Positions 1 to 5,716 are shown, counted from the first letter of the stretch. The stretch: DNA of 5,752 bases from Mobilicoccus sp032100225 (GCA_032100225.1 DAMDJY010000187.1:1-5752), one strand, 5' to 3'. Notes: generated by a model from the letters alone, not told the origin. Made by a program: numbers and translations.

Positions 1-1
1 C

Positions 2-1129
2 GACGGCTACGCGGCAGTCGGCCCGATGGTGCGCGAATACCTCATGGGTGAGGCTATGCACGCCCTCGGGATCCCCACCACCCGGGCGCTGGCCGTCGTG
101 GCCACGGGCCGCACGATCATGCGGGAGCGCCCCCTGCCCGGAGCCGTCCTCGCGCGCGTCGCGAGCAGTCACCTGCGCGTCGGCACCTTCGCCTACACCG
201 CCAACCTCGGTCGTCCGGATGTGTTGCGTTCGCTGGCCGACTACACGATCGAGCGTCATCACCCCGCACTGCGCGAGGCCGATTCGCCGTACCTCGCCCT
301 GTTCGACGCGGTCACGCGGGCTCAGGCCGAGCTCGTGGCGCAGTGGATGGGGGTCGGATTCGTGCACGGCGTCATGAACACCGACAACACGACGATCAGC
401 GGCGAGACCATCGACTACGGCCCCTGCGCCTTTCTCGACGCACACGATCCGCGCGCCGTGTTCAGTTCCATCGACCACAGCGGCCGGTACGCCTACGGCA
501 ACCAGCCCGGCATCATCCAGTGGAACCTCGCGCGCCTGGGTGAGGCGTTGCTGCCCCTCATCGCCGACGTCCCCGCCGGGGATGCCGCACCGGTCCACCG
601 GGCGAGCATCGACGCGGCGGTCGAGGCTGCGACCGGGGTACTCGATGCCTATGCGGGTCACTACGAGCAGGCCGTCATGCGGGTGATGTCGGCCAAGTTC
701 GGACTCGGTGATGGTGTGGGTGACCAGGAGAGCCGGGAGGTCGTGACGTCGGGATTGGCGCTGCTGGCAAAGGAGTCACCCGATCACACCGGCTTCTTCC
801 GCGGCCTGATCGACGGGACAGCGCGCGGTCTGGTCGACGATCCGGCCGAGTTCGATCAGTGGGCGGAGCGGCGGTCCGCGCTGGTGGGGGACGAGTCGAG
901 CGAGCAGGCTCGGAGCGCGCAACAGATGGCGTCGGTCAACCCCGTCTATATCCCGCGCAACCACGTCGTCGAAGAGGCGCTGACCGCGGCGACCGGTGGC
1001 GACCTCGCGCCCGTCGAGCGGTTGGTCGCCGCGCTGCGTCGTCCCTTCGAGGAACAGCCGGGCATGGAGCACCTGGCCCGCCCCGCACCGAGTGACGCCG
1101 CCCCGCACGTCACCTATTGCGGCACGTGA
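2..1129 (+). CDS. selO: SelO family protein AMPylase (pseudokinase fold), 5'-truncated by the window edge
   Basis: SelO proteins have a kinase-like fold but transfer AMP from ATP to Ser/Thr/Tyr of target proteins, with a role in redox homeostasis. The frame is open from base 2, and the first residues (DGYAAVGPMVREYL) are internal SelO sequence, so the ATG at 26 is not the start. About 375 codons are visible; full-length bacterial homologues have roughly 480 residues, so the N-terminal glycine loop and ATP-binding Lys lie outside. Numbering from the ATG at 26: EAMHALGIPTTRAL at 9-22, RVASSHLRVGTF at 44-55, and the active-site segment HGVMNTDNTTISGETIDYGP. In that segment Asp120 (383-385), Asn121 and Asp130 (413-415) align with the catalytic/metal-binding D252, N253 and D262 of Pseudomonas SelO. 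The protein ends in Cys-Gly-Thr; this Cys sits where vertebrate SelO carries selenocysteine. The Cys is an ordinary TGC codon. Family identity is very secure; targets are unknown. Confidence 0.95.
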   Translation, partial: DGYAAVGPMVREYLMGEAMHALGIPTTRALAVVATGRTIMRERPLPGAVLARVASSHLRVGTFAYTANLGRPDVLRSLADYTIERHHPALREADSPYLALFDAVTRAQAELVAQWMGVGFVHGVMNTDNTTISGETIDYGPCAFLDAHDPRAVFSSIDHSGRYAYGNQPGIIQWNLARLGEALLPLIADVPAGDAAPVHRASIDAAVEAATGVLDAYAGHYEQAVMRVMSAKFGLGDGVGDQESREVVTSGLALLAKESPDHTGFFRGLIDGTARGLVDDPAEFDQWAERRSALVGDESSEQARSAQQMASVNPVYIPRNHVVEEALTAATGGDLAPVERLVAALRRPFEEQPGMEHLARPAPSDAAPHVTYCGT

Positions 1130-1226
1130 AACTGAGCTCGCGGGTCGTTTCGCCCGGATGACACGACTTGCCGACGTAGCCTGGGTCCTGCTCGACTCCC
1201 CGGTCTCGTCTGGTGGTCATCACAGT

Positions 1227-1240
1227 TCTCATCGATGAGA
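1227..1240. promoter_or_regulatory. Perfect 14-bp palindrome upstream of the symporter gene (candidate operator)
   Basis: TCTCATCGATGAGA equals its own reverse complement and ends 37 bases before the symporter ATG. It is the only clean dyad in the 148-nt gap between selO and the symporter gene. The core pentamer CGATG recurs at 1251-1255 and 1259-1263. A TANNNT-like -10 element (TAGCCT, 1177-1182) lies about 45 bases upstream but has no recognisable -35. A dimeric repressor site is an inference; no known regulator motif is recognised. Confidence 0.35.
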
Positions 1241-1277
1241 CCTATCCGAACGATGCACCGATGCCGGAGACACAAAA

Positions 1278-2813
1278 ATGGACCTCGTGAAATGGACCGG
1301 CACCGTCGCCGGTGCGCTGTGGAGCAACTGGTTGATCTACCTCGTCCTCGCGAGCGGGATCTTCTTCACGGTCATGCTCAAGGCGCCGCAGATCCTGCGG
1401 GCACCCGAGATGCTCTCGCAGCTGGTGCGCGGTGGGGACTCCTCCCGAGGCGTGTCCTCGTTCCAGTCGTTCGCGATGGCCCTGGGCGGCCGTGTCGGCG
1501 TCGGCAACATCATGGGTGTCGCCACGGCGATCCACTTCGGTGGTCCCGGCGCGCTGTTCTGGATGTGGGTGACCGCGCTGCTCGGTGCAGGGATCGCCGT
1601 CGTCGAATCGTCGTTGGCGCAGGTGTACAAGCAGGAGGTCAACGGCGAGTATCGCGGTGGCCCGGCCTATTACATGACCCGCGGCATCACGTCGCGCGGA
1701 CTGGGCAAGTTCCTCGGCTACTTCTACGCGATGGCAGCCATCCTGGCGTTCACGGTCACCGGCCCGACGATCCAGTCGAACAGCATCGCCGAATCCGTCA
1801 AGGGTGCCTGGGGCATCGACCCGCGCATCACCGGCGTCATCGTCGCGATCCTCTTCTGCCTCGTGATCTTCGGTGGCATGAAGCGCATCGGCAAGGTCTG
1901 CGGGTTCCTCGTCCCGATCATGGCCGCGGGATACATCCTGCTCGGCCTGGTGATTCTCGTGATGGACGCGAGTCGCGTTCCCGAAATGTTCCGCCTCATC
2001 TTCTCCAGCGCCTTCGGTGGCGAGGCCGTCTTCGGCGGCATGCTCGGCACGATCATCCTGTGGGGCGTCAAGCGTGCCGTGTACTCCTCGGAGGCCGGCA
2101 CCGGTTCGGGCGCTCAGGCCTCCGCTGCCGCCGAAGTCAGCCACCCGATCAAGCAGGGTTTGGCGCAGGGCTTCTCGGTCTACATCGACACGCTGTTCGT
2201 CTGCACGATCACCGGCCTGATGATCCTCGTCACCGGCACCTACAACGTCGTCGGCCCTGACGACACCGAGATCATCAGCAACCTGCCCGGTGCGGAGTCG
2301 GCTGTCTACACCCAGTCGGCGATCGACTCGGTCTTCCCCGGATTCGGCGCCGCGTTCATCGCCGTCGCGATGTTCTTGTTCGCGTTCACCACGCTGCTGT
2401 CGTTCGGTTTCTATGCCGACACCAACATCGCGTTCCTCTTCAAGAGTGGTCGTAAGGAGCGCATCGCCAACATCGTGGTGCAGCTCGTGCTGGCGGCTTC
2501 GATCCTCGTCGGCGCCTTCAACAAGAGCGACTTCGCGTGGAACATGGCCGACATCGGCGTGGGTCTGTACTCCTGGATCAACCTCATCGCCCTCTTCTTC
2601 CTCGCCAAGACCGCGCACGTGGTCATGCGTGACTACGCCGAGCAGAAGAAGGCCGGGCTCGACCCCGTCTTCGACCCGCGCAAACTCGGGATCGCCAACG
2701 CCGACACCTGGTACGAGATCAACGATCGCTACGCCAGCGAGCGCGGTGAGCTCACCGAGGGCTCGACCGGATCGACCGGAGATTCGGGCTCGACGGCGGC
2801 TCCGCGTTCGTAA
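1278..2813 (+). CDS. Alanine/glycine:cation (sodium) symporter, AGCS family
   Basis: This is a 511-residue polytopic membrane protein of the AGCS family (TC 2.A.25), which imports alanine, glycine or related small amino acids with Na+ or H+. Family blocks appear in order: GRVGVGNIMGVATAI at 71-85, GGPGALFWMWVTALLG at 88-103, NGEYRGGPAYYM at 122-133, TGPTIQSNSIAESV at 161-174, GVKRAVYSSEAGTGSGAQ at 263-280 and AAAEVSHPIKQG at 283-294. Hydrophobic segments run through to about residue 450. The start is supported by GGAG at 1266-1269, eight bases before the ATG. The usual family motif of the form GWYYYGE is here SFGFYAD (375-381), so this is a divergent subfamily and the substrate is uncertain. 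The last ~20 residues are a Gly/Ser/Thr tail, partly from a tandem 9-bp repeat. The gene lies 148 nt after selO on the same strand, and cotranscription is possible but unsupported. Confidence 0.95.
   Translation: MDLVKWTGTVAGALWSNWLIYLVLASGIFFTVMLKAPQILRAPEMLSQLVRGGDSSRGVSSFQSFAMALGGRVGVGNIMGVATAIHFGGPGALFWMWVTALLGAGIAVVESSLAQVYKQEVNGEYRGGPAYYMTRGITSRGLGKFLGYFYAMAAILAFTVTGPTIQSNSIAESVKGAWGIDPRITGVIVAILFCLVIFGGMKRIGKVCGFLVPIMAAGYILLGLVILVMDASRVPEMFRLIFSSAFGGEAVFGGMLGTIILWGVKRAVYSSEAGTGSGAQASAAAEVSHPIKQGLAQGFSVYIDTLFVCTITGLMILVTGTYNVVGPDDTEIISNLPGAESAVYTQSAIDSVFPGFGAAFIAVAMFLFAFTTLLSFGFYADTNIAFLFKSGRKERIANIVVQLVLAASILVGAFNKSDFAWNMADIGVGLYSWINLIALFFLAKTAHVVMRDYAEQKKAGLDPVFDPRKLGIANADTWYEINDRYASERGELTEGSTGSTGDSGSTAAPRS
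2763..2780 (+). repeat. Tandem 9-bp repeat (2 copies) in the 3' end of the symporter gene
   Basis: TCGACCGGA occurs twice in direct tandem (2763-2771 and 2772-2780). It is in frame and encodes two Ser-Thr-Gly units of the hydrophilic tail. A nine-base unit keeps the frame if copies are gained or lost, so tail length could vary between strains. Confidence 0.8.
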
Positions 2814-2824
2814 CGCACACAGCG

Positions 2825-2850
2825 TCCATCAGGGTCATAGCCCGTCTGGA
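2825..2850. terminator. Weak imperfect inverted repeat between convergent genes (possible bidirectional terminator)
   Basis: The 46-nt gap between the symporter stop and the peptidase stop contains TCCA (2825-2828) and TGGA (2847-2850) flanking an inner GGG...CCC pair, separated by a mismatched internal loop. It is symmetric and in the right place for a shared terminator, but the stem is short and there is no T-run on either side. Confidence 0.2.
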
Positions 2851-2859
2851 TCATCGGCA

Positions 2860-3441
2860 TCAGAGGCGCCGGTAACTCGCGCCTCGGTAGATGTCGGCGA
2901 TCTGGACGGGCTTTCCCGTGCGCGGCGAGTGCAGCATCTGCCCCTCGCCGACGTAGATGCCGACGTGGTAGGCCGGTGACCCGAAGAACACGAGGTCTCC
3001 GGGCATCGGGTTGTTGGTCGCCTTGGTCGCCCGCTGCTGCTGGGCGGCCGTGCGCGGCAACGAGACTCCGGCCTTGCCGTACGAGAACTTGGTGAACCCC
3101 GAGCAGTCGAAGCCTGCAGGAGTGGTGCCACCCCAGCGGTACTGGGTGCCGAGCTGAGTCTTGCCGATGGCGACGACCTTGGAGCGGGCCCCGAGGCCGG
3201 GGAGCTGCAGGGAGGCGGCGACGCGGTCGGCGTTGCGGGCCTTCTGCTGCCAGGTCAGGCGGGGCGCCTGGGCGGCGTAGAGGTCGGCGGTGCGGAAGGC
3301 GGCCGTTCGTTGAGCGGTGACCGTCGTGGCCGACGTGCGGGCGGCGGCGACATCGCGGGGCGCGGCCTGGGCAGCGCCACCTGAGAGAGCGGACGTCGTG
3401 AGCAGAACGGCGCAGGACAAGATCGTGACAGAGCGGTTCAT
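2860..3441 (-). CDS. Secreted NlpC/P60 family peptidoglycan endopeptidase
   Basis: The product is 193 residues. Residues 1-26 form a signal peptide: MNRS, a hydrophobic core, then an AQA-type cleavage site. An Ala-rich linker runs to about 85 and a C-terminal NlpC/P60 domain fills the rest. The catalytic set is visible: Cys113 in FDCSGF, His159 in AYHVGIYVG and a third polar residue, His171, in MLHSPRTGKPVQ; PMPGDLVFF (145-153) is also typical. Such enzymes cut stem peptides of peptidoglycan outside the membrane. No SH3 or LysM anchor is present, so it is a minimal one-domain hydrolase. I prefer the ATG at 3441 because GGATGT (3452-3447) is a near-consensus ribosome site five bases upstream; the in-frame ATG at 3450 has none. 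The frame stays open to 3816, but that extension crosses the riboswitch and would bury the signal peptide. Regulation by c-di-AMP is inferred from the leader. Confidence 0.9.
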   Translation of the reverse strand: MNRSVTILSCAVLLTTSALSGGAAQAAPRDVAAARTSATTVTAQRTAAFRTADLYAAQAPRLTWQQKARNADRVAASLQLPGLGARSKVVAIGKTQLGTQYRWGGTTPAGFDCSGFTKFSYGKAGVSLPRTAAQQQRATKATNNPMPGDLVFFGSPAYHVGIYVGEGQMLHSPRTGKPVQIADIYRGASYRRL

Positions 3442-3455
3442 GGGGTACATCCGGA

Positions 3456-3632
3456 TGCGTCTGGCGAGGTGACACCTGTCGGGCTCGCAGAATCCGGTCT
3501 GCTGCGCATGACGCGCTTCGCCCCGAGCCGCGCGATGCGGCGTCAGTGGTGGTCCCCGTTCTCGCCCTGCCGTCAATCCCTCCATGGTCCGGCCGCCCTG
3601 TGGGTTTCGGGCGGCGCGGTGATCCTGACGCG
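3456..3632 (-). promoter_or_regulatory. Probable ydaO/yuaA-type cyclic di-AMP riboswitch in the NlpC/P60 leader
   Basis: Read on the minus strand, the order of conserved blocks matches this class. They are GAGAACGGGGACCACC (3563-3548), corresponding to the GAGCGGGGGACCCA block; a GCCGC/GCGGC hairpin; GGGGCGAAGC (3524-3515), corresponding to GGGGUGAAUC; two short hairpins (GCGC/GCGC and GCAGA/UCUGC); then GAGCCCGACAG...ACCUCG (3486 to about 3465), corresponding to GAAUCCGUCAGCUAACCUCG. The closing P1 stem could be GCGUC (3631-3627) with GACGC (3461-3457). This class binds c-di-AMP, is normally an OFF switch, and in Actinobacteria is typically found in front of cell-wall hydrolases, as here. 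The block matches come from remembered consensus, not a covariance search. The 5' limit is uncertain because the P2 region is long and I could not fold it fully. Confidence 0.72.
3592..3615 (-). other. GC-rich hairpin in the 5' part of the riboswitch leader
   Basis: GCCGCCC (3615-3609) and GGGCGGC (3598-3592) form a perfect 7-bp stem around a 10-base loop. It lies between the proposed P1 5' strand and the conserved riboswitch core, so it may be an extended P2 arm. It could instead be a separate element upstream of a shorter aptamer. Confidence 0.45.
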
Positions 3633-3759
3633 GCCGATCCCGGGCGAGATTCGACGTGGGCGACCGCGTGTGTTCACCCCACTCGTCGGCGTTGCAGCAC
3701 GGATGTGTAGCGGAAGTGTCACGACCTGGTCTCGGTGCGGGATCGGCGCCCGTGGCGAA

Positions 3760-3802
3760 CGGAGACGAGGGTGCAGCGGCGCAGCGGTGGCGCCCGTCTC
3801 CG
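3760..3802 (-). terminator. Strong GC-rich hairpin downstream of the lrp-type gene (candidate terminator)
   Basis: CGGAGACG (3760-3767) and CGTCTCCG (3795-3802) pair perfectly over 8 bp. After a 2-nt bulge, about five further pairs (3770-3774 with 3794-3790, one a wobble) extend the stem, leaving a loop of roughly 15 bases. It starts 65 bases past the lrp-type stop codon. There is no U-run, only two Ts after the stem on the minus strand, which is common in high-GC actinobacterial terminators but lowers certainty. It would separate the lrp-type transcript from the riboswitch leader. Confidence 0.45.
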
Positions 3803-3867
3803 ACAACCGGACTCACCGCTCGCGCCCCTGGAGCCGGTGCGTGGCCGGACTCAGTGGGTCGTATGCA

Positions 3868-4371
3868 TCACCCGGGCGGCGGCGTGGGAGACGGCGTCGT
3901 CAGTGAGCGGGTGCCGCGGCGCGAGTCGAAGATCAGGGCCGTCTCGGCGTGGAGGACTCCGGGGCGGCTGGTGAGGTGATCGAGCACGAAATCGCGCAGG
4001 TCGGGGGCACTGGGGCAGGCCACGTGCACGTAGAAGTCGGTGGCGCCGGAGACGTGGTGCAGGCTGAACACGCCGGGCAGCTCGGCGACCTCGTCGGCGA
4101 AGCGCTCGATGTCGTCACGCACGTGGCCGCCGAAGCGGACCGCGACCATCGCCTCGACCCCGCGCCCGACGCTGGCCGGGTCGATGTCGGCGTGGATTCC
4201 CCGCACGACGCCGCGCTCTCGCAGCGAGCGCACGCGGGCCAGGCAGGTCGACTCGGCGATACCGGCCGAGCGCGCGAGCTGGGCGTTGGTCATCCGCCCG
4301 TCGGCCTCGAGGGCGGCGACGATGATCCGGTCGGTCTCGTCCAGCGGTGCGGCGTCGGACTGTGTCGACAT
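3868..4371 (-). CDS. Lrp/AsnC family transcriptional regulator
   Basis: A 167-residue protein of ordinary length for the family. An N-terminal AsnC-type winged helix-turn-helix covers about residues 10-60, with the recognition region TNAQLARSAGIAESTCLARVRSL at 28-50 and the wing RGVVRGI at 53-59. The C-terminal RAM/ligand-binding domain includes VSGATDFYVHV (107-117), with the conserved Gly and Asp of the effector pocket region, and ends at TALIF (144-148). The last ~15 residues are a Thr/Pro-rich tail. The ATG at 4371 is chosen because AAGGAG (4382-4377) lies five bases upstream; the open frame to 4488 runs through the divergent promoters. The gene is divergent from a PLP-dependent sulfur amino acid lyase, the arrangement of mdeR and mdeA in Pseudomonas putida. 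I infer that it senses an amino acid and controls the lyase, and probably itself. Confidence 0.93.
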   Translation of the reverse strand: MSTQSDAAPLDETDRIIVAALEADGRMTNAQLARSAGIAESTCLARVRSLRERGVVRGIHADIDPASVGRGVEAMVAVRFGGHVRDDIERFADEVAELPGVFSLHHVSGATDFYVHVACPSAPDLRDFVLDHLTSRPGVLHAETALIFDSRRGTRSLTTPSPTPPPG

Positions 4372-4400
4372 GGGGACTCCTTCTGCAATCAGATGACCCG

Positions 4401-4406
4401 ATAGTA
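4401..4406 (-). promoter_or_regulatory. -10 element of the lrp-type gene promoter
   Basis: On the minus strand the hexamer reads TACTAT, a good TANNNT box. Transcription would start near 4394, giving a leader of about 23 bases that contains the AAGGAG ribosome site. The matching -35 position (around 4429-4424, CGCGTC) is weak and coincides with the -35 of the divergent lyase promoter. Confidence 0.5.
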
Positions 4407-4421
4407 GTTTCTTCGATTCCG

Positions 4422-4450
4422 TTGACGCGCTCACGCAGGATCCACAGACT
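4422..4450 (+). promoter_or_regulatory. Candidate sigma-70-type promoter of the lyase gene
   Basis: TTGACG (4422-4427) is followed after 17 bases by CAGACT (4445-4450), which keeps the A2 and T6 of the -10 consensus. Transcription from about 4457 would give a 34-base leader with GGAG (4482-4485) five bases before the ATG. It sits back to back with the lrp-type promoter, so the polymerase footprints overlap and the two starts should compete. Confidence 0.45.
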
Positions 4451-4490
4451 GCAAGTGACCGTTCCACCCGCCACTGACGTCGGAGCAACG

Positions 4491-5669
4491 ATGACCCACC
4501 GATTCGACACCACGGCCGTGCATGCAGCGCGTGAAGACCTCACTGCGCTCGGAGTTCACGTGCCGCCCATCGACCTGTCCAGCACCGCACCCGTTCCGGA
4601 CATCGAGACCGGCGGTGCCTCCTACGAGCACCTCGCCGGCGGCGGTGTGCTCGAGGCCGGGCAGTCCACGGTGTACCAGCGCCTGTGGAACCCCACCGTC
4701 GCCCGCCTTGAGGAGGCCGTCGCTCGCCTCGAAGGGGCCGAGCAGTCGGTGGCCTACGCCGGCGGCATGGCGGCGCTCAGCGCGGTGCTGCTGGCCACCG
4801 TTCAGGCCGGAAAGCCGCACATCGTGGCCGTGCGCCCGCTGTACGGCGGCACCGTCCACGTGCTCGCGAGTGGACTGCTCGGCACAGGCGTCACCTGGGC
4901 CAAGCCCGACGAGGTCACCGGTGCGATCACGCCCGAGACCGGTCTCGTCGTGCTGGAGTCGCCGGGCCACCCGACTCTCGAACTCGTCGACATCGCCGAC
5001 GTCGTCCGCCAGGCCGGGGACGTCCCCGTGCTCGTCGACAACACGTTCGCGACGCCGGTGCTGCAGCGCCCGATCGAGCTCGGCGCGCGCCTCGTGCTTC
5101 ACTCGGCCACCAAGTTCTTCGGTGGACACGGCGACGTGCTCGGCGGCCTCATCGCCACCGACGCCGAGTGGGCGACCCGACTGCGCGGCATCCGGGCCCT
5201 GACCGGCGGCATCCTGCACCCCATCGCGGCCTACACCACCCACCGTGGCCTGCAGACGCTCCCCGTGCGGGTGCGCCACCAGCAGGAGAGCGCCAAACAG
5301 ATCGCGGCCTGGCTGGGCGAGCAGCCCTCCGTGCACCGTGTGCTCTACCCCGGCGCTCCCGGATGCGATCCGGCCGGACTCGTCGGCCGTCAGATGTCGG
5401 GCCCGGGCTCGCTGCTCGCGTTCGACCTCGGCGACTACGCCTCGGCCGCGCGCGTGGTCGAGGCCTGTCGCCTCATCATTCACGCCGTCTCCCTCGGCGG
5501 CGTCGACACGCTCATCCAGCACCCGGCGTCGCTGACGCACCGGCCCGTCGCTCCCGAGGCACGTCCGCTGCCCGGCGTCGTGCGGCTGTCCGTGGGTCTC
5601 GAAGACCCGGCCGACCTCATCGCCGACCTCGCGCAGGCTCTCGGCGGAGGTGCGGCCGGCTCGCAGTGA
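4491..5669 (+). CDS. PLP-dependent Cys/Met metabolism enzyme (methionine gamma-lyase / cystathionine gamma-lyase or synthase-like)
   Basis: A 392-residue, full-length fold-type I enzyme of the trans-sulfuration family. The key residues are present: Tyr62 and Arg64 in VYQRLWNPT (phosphate contacts from the neighbouring subunit), AGGMAA at 90-95, Tyr118 in PLYGGT (ring stacking), Asp183 in VDNTFATP (pyridine nitrogen), Lys208 in SATKFFGGHGD (Schiff base), SLGGVDTLIQHPASLTH at 334-350 and Arg365 in RLSVGLED (substrate carboxylate). Gly120 stands where methionine gamma-lyases usually have a catalytic-loop Cys (Cys116 in P. putida), so the exact reaction cannot be read from sequence. The divergent lrp-type neighbour favours a catabolic gamma-lyase acting on methionine or a related substrate; cystathionine gamma-lyase/synthase remains possible. 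The ATG at 4491 has GGAG five bases upstream; the longer frame from 4347 crosses the promoters and adds no family sequence. Confidence 0.92.
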   Translation: MTHRFDTTAVHAAREDLTALGVHVPPIDLSSTAPVPDIETGGASYEHLAGGGVLEAGQSTVYQRLWNPTVARLEEAVARLEGAEQSVAYAGGMAALSAVLLATVQAGKPHIVAVRPLYGGTVHVLASGLLGTGVTWAKPDEVTGAITPETGLVVLESPGHPTLELVDIADVVRQAGDVPVLVDNTFATPVLQRPIELGARLVLHSATKFFGGHGDVLGGLIATDAEWATRLRGIRALTGGILHPIAAYTTHRGLQTLPVRVRHQQESAKQIAAWLGEQPSVHRVLYPGAPGCDPAGLVGRQMSGPGSLLAFDLGDYASAARVVEACRLIIHAVSLGGVDTLIQHPASLTHRPVAPEARPLPGVVRLSVGLEDPADLIADLAQALGGGAAGSQ

Positions 5670-5704
5670 CGTCGGCTCAGTGAGGCCGAACTGAATCGGG
5701 TGCC

Positions 5705-5710
5705 TACGCT
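5705..5710 (+). promoter_or_regulatory. -10 box of a probable leaderless promoter
   Basis: TACGCT fits TANNNT and ends six bases before the ATG at 5717, the spacing expected when transcription starts on the A of the start codon. No ribosome site precedes the ATG and no clear -35 is seen. Confidence 0.45.
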
Positions 5711-5716
5711 GCACCC

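Larger units (their letters stand above)
3442..3867 (-). other. 426-nt non-coding leader/intergenic stretch between the lrp-type gene and the NlpC/P60 gene
   Basis: Several frames are open here, as expected at this GC content, but none gives a recognisable protein. On the minus strand, in order from the lrp-type stop, it holds a strong hairpin (3802-3760), a stretch of about 120 bases with no clear signal, a GC-rich hairpin (3615-3592) and the conserved core of a c-di-AMP riboswitch (about 3573-3456). I found no convincing promoter for the leader RNA; the nearest thing is TACACA at 3709-3704, without a -35. Confidence 0.7.

Noticed and set aside
1140..1156. CGGG...CCCG dyad just after the selO stop
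   Set aside because: A four-pair stem with no T-run is expected by chance at this base composition.
1235..2260. Plus-strand open frame of 341 codons overlapping the symporter gene
   Set aside because: An Arg/His/Pro-rich out-of-frame reading of the symporter gene with no family similarity.
1242..2618. Long minus-strand open frame (458 codons) opposite the symporter gene
   Set aside because: It is antisense to a clear AGCS gene, its product is rich in Arg, Asp, Glu and His with no family motif, and such frames arise from the G/C third-position bias.
3745..3797. Direct repeat GGCGCCCGT at 3745-3753 and 3789-3797
   Set aside because: Short GC-rich repeat, partly within the hairpin stem, with no regular array; not a CRISPR or iteron pattern.
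3442..3816. N-terminal extension of the NlpC/P60 frame to 3816
   Set aside because: It would translate the riboswitch and put 125 residues before an obvious signal peptide.
3807..3853. Direct repeat CCGGACTCA at 3807-3815 and 3845-3853
   Set aside because: Two 9-bp copies only, 38 bp apart, without dyad symmetry or a nearby promoter; likely chance in GC-rich sequence.
4372..4488. N-terminal extension of the lrp-type frame to 4488
   Set aside because: It would cross the divergent promoters and the lyase ribosome site, whereas the ATG at 4371 has a good AAGGAG and gives the normal family length.
5677..5694. TCAGT...ACTGA inverted repeat after the lyase stop
   Set aside because: Only 5 bp with an 8-base loop and no T-run; too weak to call a terminator.
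4431..5714. Long minus-strand open frame (427 codons) opposite the lyase gene
   Set aside because: A composition-driven shadow of the PLP enzyme, with no recognisable domain and no ribosome site.
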